A stretch of 64,000 bases of DNA, from assembly GCA_903813345.2 (NCBI GenBank), contig CAIIXF020000001.1, positions 3,100,001 through 3,164,000 on the forward strand. Direction: 5' to 3'. This document shows positions 14,001-26,000 of this stretch, in pieces (the stretch's first letter is position 1; the number at the start of each line of letters is the position of its first letter). The position numbers and the translations under genes are program-made. The notes under the pieces were generated by a model. That model saw only the letters and a list, made by a program, of their open reading frames with translations. It was not told the DNA's origin and ran no database searches. Origin of the DNA: Owenia fusiformis (Eukaryota; Annelida; Polychaeta; Sabellida; Oweniidae).

Positions 14001-17000
14001 TGAAAGATGAACAGGTATTGCCCTCCATAGAATGAAATATTTGCTTAGTATTGTATTGTATTGTTTTGAGTGATAGGATATCACAAACCAACAAGTTTAT
14101 ATCAATATCAGAACAAGTGAATATAACTTTAACAATTAATATTGAGTCCAATGAACTGATTAAGATAATTTTTCCGTACCTGTTTCACAATGCTCACCAG
14201 TCCATCCTTTCTCACACACGCAGTTTACTCCATTTACTGCATCAATACATGTGCCGCCATTCTCGCAAGGTTTTGGACCACATTCATCAATATCTATAGT
14301 GGATAAAACGTCAAAGGGGTGATAAACCTAATGTCATATTGCCATGTGGGATTAAATTAATATATAAAAAACTTAGTCATAGCTTAAAATGATGTCCAGA
14401 ACTTCCCAATAATTTCAATTAAAGACAGCAACTCTAATAACATCTCAAAGAATCCCTTGTAAATTCAATTGTCCAAAGAATAATAGTATTTAGTGTATGT
14501 CTCAGAGAGTTCCAATGTAATTCATATTGCATAAATGCTTTCTCTGAACTTACCTGTTTCACAGTACATCCCTGTAAATCCTACTGGACAGTGACATTCA
14601 AAGCTGTCAGCCCCATCCACACAAGTAGCAAAGTTTCTGCAAGGTCTGGATAAGCATTCATCGATATCTGAAAATAAATATCTTAAGTCTTTATTCAGAT
14701 GTATAAAATATAAAAACATATGCAATACATTTCAAACTTTCCAAGATACGTTTGGTAAGGAAATAAATACGAGTATTGTAGCATTCCTGCATGAGATTCT
14801 TTAAGTTAGTCTTCCCACTGTCTACATATGAGAAGAGCAATAGATAATGGGACCCAGAGGCTTGATGCAAGACTGGATTTAGAAATGTAAAGCATACCTC
14901 TTTCACAGTCATACCCAACAAAACCTTTAGGGCAGTCACACTCATAAATGAGTAGTAGGTCACGACAGCTTCCACCATGGAAGCATGGATCACTAGCGCA
15001 ATAGTCAATATCTGAACAAAAGCAAATGGTGTTGAAGATTTATTAACTAGCAGTAAGGTAATCTTTAATTTCAAGATGTATTTATTCAAAATGATGTCAA
15101 GAGCTGAGACTAAATGGACCGATGGAGCAAATGGACCGATTTTCACACAAGCCTTTTATGTGAGCCGATTTAATGGATATAAGACACACTAATCACATTA
15201 ATCTTCTTACCTTCATCACAGGTATCCCCAGTGAACCCAGGCATACAGTCACATGAAAAGCTTGCTATCATATTATGACAGGTTCCACCATTCCTACATG
15301 GCTTCTCAGCACACTCATCAATATCTGCAATAAAAAGGACAACATAATTATTATGCTTTATTTTATGTTGTTTTGTGTTATACCTACATACGACCTTCTA
15401 CATTCTAGTCAATCTACTGATAGTCAATAGATAATTGAGAGAGAATTAAAAAGATATACATGGTTATTTCTGGTTTTGAAGATGACAGCCACTACATTTA
15501 CATTACTTATATGAAGATGTACCTTGTTCACAGTCCTTCCCTGCATAACCTGGCTGACAGGCGCATCTATAGTCCTTCTCCATATCTATACACGTTCCAT
15601 TATTCCTGCATGGATACGGGAAACAGTCATCCTCAAGATCTTAAATGAATGTGTGAACAAAAATGTATTCTCAGAAAACATATATAATATTACTATTTGA
15701 CATAATAATTGGCAAATAACAAATTGAAGACGCATTAACATGAAACTGTCACAATCTGGTATATAATTGAACATGAAAGTCATTCAGTTTGGCTACATGC
15801 AACAAAAGCCAACAATAACTGCTGATCACTGATTTCAAAAATGTTGGCTATAACAATATGCCTCAACTTCTTAAGTTTTACCATTTTCACACTGTGGTCC
15901 ACTGAATCCTTCTCTACATGCGCAGTAAAATCTATCCGGCAAATTCTCACAAGTTGCACCATTGAGGCATGGGTCACTTTCACACTCATCAATATCTAAT
16001 TTTGCAAAGAAAAGCTATCTACATATATCATTAAAACATTTTTATAGTAAAACAATATAAAAATTTAAAAAACGAGTCTTATCTGCTGTAATGCGAATGA
16101 TTATGAATACACACAATGACATTGATTAGCTACATGTATGTTTGAACTTATAATGAACATATTCACACACGCAATTAGCTTAACTGTCCTTAAGATTCCA
16201 GAGCGGATTATTAAAGGTCATATTGTTTATCTAACAGTAAAGATAACGTATACAGTATTTACCAATATTGCATGTTGATCCTAAAAACCCTTGAGTGCAA
16301 TTACAGGTGTATTTTCCTACGAGATCTATACAGGTGGCATTATTGAGACAAGGGCCTGAAGCACACTCATCAGTCTCTGTAAGAAAATGTGCATTCCTTC
16401 GAGTCATATATACAGATTTGTTATATCAGAGACCATTGTTAGTCTCAGGTTATATGTAATTTTTGATGTACCACATAATTAATTTGCTCCAAAAAACAAG
16501 AAATAGTCTGTGATCAAAACATTACTGACTGGGGGTTTTCATTGGACGAGCAAACCCTAAAATATGCTAAATGGAGAACAAATATACAAGACAATAAAAA
16601 ATAATTACATATTTAGGACCACAATCACAGAGACTATCCTTTTAAATAAGCAATACGAATGCATACCTGTTTCACAATTTTTGCCAGAGTACCCACGTGG
16701 GCAGCTGCAGCTATAGTCAGCAACCAAGTCCCTACACCTGGCACCTCTCTGGCATTTATTTGGTAGACAGTCATTAATATCTAAAATCAAATCAAAGTGT
16801 ATGTTCATTGAAGTCATATATCTCTCTATGTGTACAAAGCGAACAAAATAACAGCAGTGTCAGTATCGCCATGAAAGGTGGGTCGACATTCTTTTTCAAT
16901 ATGTTTGTAACGTTAATCGAGTATACGGACGAACACTAAAAGTTAATTATTTTTTCTTCATAAATCTACGAAAAACAATGATTATTCAGTGAGTGGTCCA

Positions 17001-20000
17001 TGATCACATGAGAACAAATATCATTGGAGACATGTGGCTTCGTAAATGAAATTGATGTTGAAATTACACATAGTCCTTTTAGTCCGTCGTGTGTTCATAT
17101 TCCCGTACGATTATTTATATTCTATAATTCATATTCGGACTTACTAGTTTCACAATGTTTTCCAGTGAACCCTTTAGGACATTGACAGGAGTAGCTCCCC
17201 GGTTTGCTCACACACGTGCCCTTATTTCTACACGGATTGGGTTTTCTCTTTCCAAAGGTATCCTGGGTACAAAGGTCGAGTGTGTCTATAGCTATAGCGA
17301 GAAATTAAAAATCGTTTTGGCTAAGACAAGTGCAGATACACGCATTTCAATATATCATCAATCTACCTAGTATATTATAACGTCTTTGATATACTGAAAG
17401 GTTTCAGAGTTTATTGGGGAATATATATTGAGCCATTTTGTAAAACTTATCCTACATAACTTGATATCAAAGCTTGGGTCTAAACGTCTATAGAATCGTA
17501 TAAGCAAAATAAATTTTTTTGTTTCTACCAATACAAGTTTACAAGTTCTAGTTTTGTCTCCTTTCTCAAGTTCTATCAAAGCACATTGGAACAAAACAGA
17601 TATCAAGATCCCAAACTCCTTTGGTATGTATGTGGTTAACACCCATGACAAAACCCTTGTAAGACAAGAAAGGGTTCTACTTACATATCTCACATGTTAG
17701 TCCTCCCCATTGTGATGTACATGTACACTTAAAGTTTCCTGGTAAATCTTCGCACTGACCACGATTTAGACATGGGTTGGGTGAGCATTCATTTAGAACA
17801 TCTATGATCATGGAATAACTTTTAGTGAATGTCATTACTATACTACTTAGAACAACGATAACCTTATAAAACAAGCTGCTATGGGGTAAAACTCATATTG
17901 AACAAAAAGTAGCAGTTTAAAACCCAACAATGTATAACAGTGAAACGGTTTTGAAAAGTGTAAAGGGGCATTACCTCGTTCACAGTGAGTACCAGAGACA
18001 CCTGGAGGACAAGTACAAGTATACCTGTTTATCCCATCAACACAGTCAGCATCATTTTGACATGGGTTGCTCTTACATTCATTGATATCTGAAAATTATG
18101 GAACCTGTTTTGTTAACGCAGACGTCAGGGTTCCAAACTAAAAAGGACCTTTGATGTTAAAAATACTAATTTTGGGAAAACGAAAATGCAGTTCATATTT
18201 TGAGTGTATTCTCTATACCATAGCAACTGAGAACCAACATACTGAAGTTACGTAGTATTTCTTTGACATATTAATTAAAATGTGACTTTTTGTTTATTTT
18301 GGATATGTATGTCTATTGATCTCATCTCATAGAGGCATCTTTGCGTGGCATCGTCGATATTTCTATTATAATACTCATGTTCTGTCAAAACGTCGAAATC
18401 AATGAGTACACTACACATTTTGCTCTAAATTTAAGTCGTAGACGTTTGTACAACGTGTTGAGATTGTCTGATTTCTACGAAGCTTTATAAGGGACATGAA
18501 TTTTTTCGGAATAAAGAATTTTCGTTTTTTTTATTATTTTTTTGATTTTTGAATAAGATTTTTTTATTCTATTTTTACCTCGGTGGAAATTAATTCCCAC
18601 CGCGGTGTAAATTAGGCGTGTCATGGCCTAATTTCCAGACGAAACAGACGGCCATGACAAAACAACCCAAGTAAAAAAATTCTAATTTAGACCTACTTTA
18701 GACCTAGTACCGCTCTAATGCCGCTCAAATCCTTCTAAATTACTGGGCGGCATTGGAACGGTATTAAAATCTGTTAATACCGACTAGTATAGCCGGTACT
18801 AGACTTATATTGCATCGGTGTTAAATCTGTTAATACCGACTAGTCGGTACTAGAGTTATATTACAGCGGTGTTAACTTATATTTAATCTTGTTGATACAG
18901 ACTGAGCGGTATAAGAGCGGTATTACGTTATAAAAAATTAGGACATCTATACTAGATCGGTGTTAAACTTCCCGCTCTTTTTAAACCAAAAGAAAATGGC
19001 TGACAAAGAATGTTCAACTGTAAGAGATTTGGGTAATTTCATGATTTTATAACAATAGTATGAAAATGACCAATCAAATATAGATTCAGAAGTTACTGAC
19101 ATACTTGAACATTCTGCATGTCTATTTTGTGAGGGGTAAAATGTAAGTATTGCTGTGTTATTCCAATTTAGATGGGCAAATCTTCTTTTCTTTGTGAATT
19201 TATCAAGGCCAAATTTTAATTCTATTCATTATACATACAGTCAAAGTGGTCAAGCATAAATGTGTTGTGTATGACCAATTGTACCATGCAGTAAATATAT
19301 AAGGTATTTTATAAAAACGTAAATACTGCTGGAGGCCTAGAGGTCCTTCAATAACTGTGAGCCTTCTTGCCTTCAGGACAATTCTGAATGGGTAAAATTA
19401 CCAGTGATGTAACATAATAATTGCTTATATATCATCTTACATACCCAGGGCCAACCTAAAATGAACAATTTGCGTTATATTTAAAAAAAATTGTGGTACT
19501 TTTACGGGAGATTTTTCCAAAATCTGGTAGTTTTTACGGGAGGTTTTTAAAAAAATTGGTAGTTTTTGTGGTAGATTTTTAAAAATCAGGAGTTTTTTAG
19601 GTAAATTTTGAAACAACTGGAGTTTTTATGGTGAAATAAAACAAAAAAGTGGATTATCTCCAGTTTTTTTCTAATAAAAGCAATAGTTTTTGCGGTAAAT
19701 TCTGCAAAAAGTGGTAGTTTTGCGGGAGATTTTTGACAAAATCTGTAGTTTTTGCGAGAATTTTGAAAAAACTTTGGACTTTGCATGTGAATTAATTAAT
19801 ACATGTAATAGGCCAGAACCAGATTTGGTCTTGAGCACTTCAGTACTACATCACTAAATAACAAACAGTCATTTGGAGCTTTTAGGTGTTCTATAGTTTG
19901 AGCTACTGCATGTCTGTTGACATACATCATATCATTATATTAATTTTGATCAGAAGGCAAAAGGCTGAAACAGAAGCATTGTCATAAGATCTGTGTTACT

Positions 20001-23000
20001 AGCTGTATTTAAATATGATATTGATTATTCCCATTATTCCCATTTCGCCCCTTCCCACTTCGCCCCTTCCCATTTTGCCTCTCATTTATTCCCATTTTGC
20101 CCCTTTCCCAATACGCCCTTTTCCCATCTCGCCCCTTCCCATTTTGCCCCTTTGCCATTTCACCCCTTTCCCATGTCCCATATCGCCCCTTTCCCTTATC
20201 GCCCCTTCCCATTTCGCCCCTTCCCATGTCGCCCCTTCCCATTTCGCCCATTCCCAGTTTAGATCAATAACAGGTTTTATTCAAATATTATTCAATTATT
20301 CAGGGGCAAAATGGGAAGGGTGAAATGGGAATAAATGAGGGGCGAAATGGGAAAGAGGACAATTGGGAAGGGGCGAAGGGGGAATGATAGGAGGCTGTGA
20401 TATCTCACGAAATGGGAAGGGGGCTGAATGGGACAGGGGTGAAATGGAAGAGGGGCAAAATGGGTAAGGGGCAATTTGGGAAAGGGGCGAAATGGGAAGG
20501 GAGAAAAGTGGGAAGGGGCGAAATGGGAAGACACCGGATTTTATCTGTATTTAATCAATATTGGAGCTGTACTAGAGCGGTATTAAATATCCCTGTCCAA
20601 TACCGATGCATCGGTATTTGATCGGTATTTGATCGGTACTTCGTCGGTACTTCATCGGTATTGGAGTTTCACTAAAGCCATATTAAATAGCATAGTCCTA
20701 TACCGGTGCATCGTTATTAGAGCTATATAAGATCGGTACTAGATCGGTACTAGGTCGGTATTTGGTCGGTATTTGGTTAAAGCTGATTGGCTGACAGGAC
20801 TTCTAAATTAGCTCATTTGCATGATAAATTTTAGAAGGATTTCATCGGTATTAGTTGGGTATTAGACAACTACATTAGGTCGGTATAAGGTCGGCATTTA
20901 ATATGCAACGTCCATTGGATTTTTTCACTTGGGAATGTCTAAATACCGAGACAAATTCGTGTTGTCTTATTTTAATGACGGGTTTACGTACAATAGGGTG
21001 GCTCAAAATAGTTTTTTTTTGGAAATGTTATGCTCCCTACGTGAATCGAGTTGCATTTTGGGGTAAATATCACCTGTGATTTTTTTCAAATTTTTTAGTC
21101 AACTTTTAGGGGTCCCCCACAGCCTCTAAAGTTTGCCCATAGGCTTAACATTAGTGGGTGTTGCCCAAAATTGTACTTTGTACAAGCTTTTTTTCTAGTG
21201 ATTTATTTATGTTGTTTGAAGAAAACCAACATTGTATATGATATGATTAGATGTTTAAATCATCATATTACACTGTTTCATCATGTTAATTAACTTATAT
21301 AAAAGGTTATACTTACAATGTCCTATTAACAAAATATCAGGTACATTCGACCAGTATAATTATTTGAACAAGTACAGTTTTAGAGAATCATGTCTCATAT
21401 ATGATTTGGTATTATCATTATAATGGTTTAAACTGTAAAAGGTATATTCATTCTTGACATTTAATGTTTTAAACATGGTTCAGATCAGCTTTTCTTATAT
21501 GTGACAATCTTCCTCTCTGATCTGAGTGTACAACACATACATTGTCACGGTGCGCCGCATCACGGGTCATTTGAGAGCATTCCTGTACCAGCTTCACTGC
21601 TTGTTCAGCTGGATCATTAACAGAATGCAGGTCTTGACAGAAATTCTATCACCAGTACGACCCTGATATAGCAAACGCAGCTCTTCACAGTGTAAGACAC
21701 CATCTATGGTACCTCTGCCCTGAATTAGTTGTTTTGTCCCTATTCGACGAATACATTGCCAGAGAGGAGAAGCAGGAGCTTGCTAAAGCACTGCTCAACA
21801 TCCCACGGCCTGTACAATTTGCAACTGGCAAACCAGTACAGCCTGACTACAACCCAGTTGCTGCTCACTTAGGCAATGTTAAACCATCACTAGCAATGTT
21901 TGTAACTGAGAGATCATGGCTCTTATTTCACCTCCTGGAATCAGGTCCAATTATATGGCTTCAAGAGAATCCAGCTGCATGGCATACATATCCAACTTAT
22001 ATTCAAACCCAGAATTTTTGAAGATTGTCACATATAAGAAAAGCTGATCTGAACCATGTTTAAAACATTAAATGTCAAGAATGAATATACCTTTTACAGT
22101 TTTTAGTTTTTATGGTTCATTTATTGAAATCATATATATATAATACATAAACAGGGCCTAGGCGAAAGCATTATTGGCCCTGTGAGAATACAACATACAA
22201 ATTATTACAGATGGCTTTTTGTTGAAACAACTGATTAAATGTTATAAATTGATAATTCAAATAATTTCCATTATTTTACAGAGAAAGTTAGTAAAAATCT
22301 TAAATACACAACCTTTGATTTTGTTATTCACTAAATTATCTCCAAACAAAAGTGTATTGGTCTTTTGTTCTAAAGTGCATCCAATTAAAAAGAAATGGTT
22401 CAGTTCTGGCATCACCCTAAGCTCCCCCCAAAGTTCTTCTCTTTCTTTAACTAACAGCGGGCAATTGAAGATAAGGTGTTTTGAAGTTTGTTCTCTGTAG
22501 CCACATAAGCATTTTGGACTTTCTACATCTCTAAAATTATGTAAGAAAAAATGGCCAGAGAAAATAAAATCACATCTAATACGATTTAAGAATATTTCAC
22601 TCTTTCGTAATAGTTCTAACTGAGATGTAGGTAATGGTAAATTTTTATCTTTAAGATGAGTTTTGACACTTCTCTTAAAACTAGCAAAACTTTTACTTTC
22701 TTTTTGATCAGTTGGGAGCTTTTCCCATAAACGTATTGCTCTAGTAACTGGGGATTTGGAAAAGGAGCCAATTGGCTTTGGGGCAGTAAAATGTCTAATC
22801 CTTCTAAGGTTCACATTTTGTACCGGATTTCTATGCTGGTCAAAAATTCTTTGAAGGTATGAGGGGACAGTCTTGTTTTTAACCTGGTACATTAACTTTA
22901 AATATTTTTCATCTGTTCTAGTAGGCAGTTCATTCCAATTCAATGATTTAAATAATTTAGTTTTTGAGGTTCCTTGGATACACCCACTTATTAATAAGGC

Positions 23001-26000
23001 AGCTCTATAATGCACCTGATCAAGTTTAGCAAGGTCATATTTAGTCGCTTTTTCAAATAAAATACTTCCATATTCCATTTTGGGGAGTATAAATGACAGA
23101 TACATTTTTTTCTAAATGTTTTGATCTTATTTTGTTTTTTAGAGCTTTCAAAGGATTTAACATTGTGTTACATTTATCAATAGTTTCTAGTATATGAGGC
23201 CTAAAAGATAAGTGTTCATCTAATATTATTCCTAAGTGTTTGTGGTCACTTGATCTGTTAATTTTTTCATTGCTTAAAAAGACAGGCGGGTGTTGAAGGT
23301 ATTTCCTTCTTGATCCCTTAAAAATAATTTCTACACTTTTTGAGGGTTTAAAAATTGACTTCCATTTAAGGGACCATTCTGAAAGTTTATCTATGTCAGA
23401 TTGAAAATTTCTGTGGAGATCAAAAATATTTTTGTTTCTGTCACAAGGAAAAAAGATGGAGCTGTCGTCAGCATAAAGATATAATTGGCTATGATTAAGA
23501 ACCTCATTAAGGTCATTTATGTACAGGAGGAAGCAAAGTGGTCCAATTATTGATCCTTGAGGTATTGAACTGTTGATAAAAGCATCTGGGGAACGTTCTG
23601 AGAACTCCCCATTTACTTTGACTTGGAGACATCTATTTGTCAAGTAAGACTTAATCAGGTTAATAATGGTATCAGAAAAACCATATGATTTTAACTTTTT
23701 TAACAGCAAATAATGCGGAACAGCGTCATACGCAGATTCTATATCTAAAAAATTCCTCTGACGTCACAGTTATTATCTATTTGCTCATCAATCATGTTTA
23801 CTATTGTTATTAATTGTTTTTCAGTACTATGACCCGGAAGAAACCCGGATTGATTTTGATAGATCAGATTGTTTTCAATGACATATTTGAACATATTGTT
23901 GTATATCAATCGTTCAAATATTTTTGAAACATTGTTTAACAGAGTAATTGGTCTGTAATTTTTGGGGTCACATTTGGAACCTTTATTTTTGAAAATTGGA
24001 ACGACAGTTCCTAGTTTCCAGGAACTTGGAAACGTGTTAAATTCTATAACTTTTTTGAAAAGATCAAATAATGGTTGGTCTATACTGTCGCAACACATTT
24101 TCAACATTTTATTTGTTATTCCGTCTGGTCCACCTTGCTTGGTAGTATTAAGGTCACACAAAATTTTATTAACATCTTGTTTTGAAAAGTCAATACTTTC
24201 TAAGATTTGATCTGTTTTTGATGGAATATTTGGAGAGTTAAGTTCATCAAAATTGTGATGGAATTTGGTCAGAAATTGTTGCAAAAGTAAATCTGCATTT
24301 TCTTTGTTGTTTTTTGCCAAAATGTCCGTTTTTGTCAACATAGGAATATCTGAACAAAACTTTTTACCAAGTAATTTCTTGATTGCGATCCAATAAAATT
24401 TACTATTTGATGAGTTTGCTTCCAAGTTAGTACAAATAGATTCATGATAGGACAATTTGGCTTTTGTGATTGCATTACTAACTACATCTGATTGGATTTT
24501 GAATTTTTCATAATTTTCAGTTGTGTGGTCAGTTTTTAGTTTCCTATAGAGCTTATCACGTTTATTAATTGAACTCTTGACTTCCTTTGTAAGCCAAGGC
24601 ATATCTTTGCTTTTTAAAACTTTTATTTTCCTGGGAATATGATCACTAAATATTGATAAAACAGTTGATGTAAAAATCTCAGTCATATTATCTATGTCTG
24701 TTAAAGCAAAGATGTTTTCCCAGTTATACTGAGATATTGCTCTATTAAGATGAAACACATTGCAATCCTGATATTGCCAAGTTGTTCTAACAGTATTTGA
24801 ATCAGTGTTTGCAGTTTTGAGATTTAGTTTGCTGTAAATGCAAGAATGGTCAGATCCTATAGGCGATTTAGTACAAGTTTCCAAGACATATCCTGGAGAG
24901 TCACAGAAAAATAAGTCCAAGCATGAACGACTATTTTTCACACATCTAGTTGGTTCTTTCACTAATTGAGAGAGAGAGTTCTCGACTGAAATATCATAAA
25001 GCCTTGTTCCTTCAGTGGTATTTATGTCTTTTTCCCACCAGTGGGTACTACGAGCATTAAAATCACCTGTACAGAATATCCCATCTGATTTAACTTTAGT
25101 CGCCTTATTTATATTATTGTTAAGGTAATTAAAATAGTTGTCGCGATTTCTGGCATTTTGTGATGGCGACCGATAGAATGTTCCATACAAAAAGGACTTA
25201 TTTTCAACAGTGACTTCAATCCACCGGCACTCGATATTTGGATCATTTAAATCATCTCTGACTTTAAATTTCAAAGAGTCCTTTATATAGACAATAATGC
25301 CACGACCTTTAGAATCATACAGTGACTGATCTAATTTATGAAAGCCTATTATATCATATTTTGATATATCTAATTTGTTACCAGTTTCACACAGACTCAC
25401 AATTGAAATATTTTCTTGTTTAACCAATAACTTAAGACTTTCAAACCTGTTTCCATTGTCGGCTGAGAGACTGTTAATATTTGTAAACAGAATATTCACA
25501 TTTTCGGTATAATTGTTTGGGCCTGGATTTGGTTTTATATCAAATGCTAATAGGAGAAGTTGTCTTAACACATCTTCATGAAATGCTAGATTTAGAAAAA
25601 TTGAACTTCCTGGTATTAATAGAAAACAACTCATTGTGAAAACAAACATGCATATAGACCTTGGATTAATTTGATGTTTTGAAGGTAATTGTACAACCCA
25701 GAGTGCTATCAATGGTGTTACAAAAGATAACATTTTTGCAATTATAAAGATGGCAAATAGTATTTCCAAATGCATATTTAAAAGCAAGTGTTGAAAGAAG
25801 CTACATATTAAGATTATAAGAGGAAGATTACAACAATTGCTGGAAATATGCAACATACTAATAATGAGCCAATTTGAAAATAATGTGTTCACTCTAGGGC
25901 TGTTTCCTATTTTGTTGACATGGTTAAATCCAAGATAATTAAATGCACCTATTCTTCCCCGCCAAAGGGTTAATTCAATGCACATCAAAGATGTAGTTTG

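Larger units (their letters stand above)
18666..20933. mobile_element. 2.27-kb element with CCCAAGT termini, built of tandem repeats
   Basis: Termini CCCAAGTRAAAAAAT face inward at 18,666 and 20,933. The interior is almost all repeats: CGGTATT-type short repeats near each end, a degenerate 37-bp array (19,490-19,790) and the 15-bp palindromic array (20,030-20,530). No coding potential is evident. It is not assigned to a known superfamily. Confidence 0.5.

Noticed and set aside
14691-15146. 151-codon minus-strand frame with hydrophobic stretches
   Set aside because: It spans an intron and an EGF exon in a different frame; exon 17 of gene A explains the conserved part.
20009-20534. Open frames of 74-102 codons on both strands across the GGGGCGAAATGGG arrays
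   Set aside because: The 15-bp period is a multiple of three and the unit has no stop, so all are open by composition. They lack any domain or splice context.
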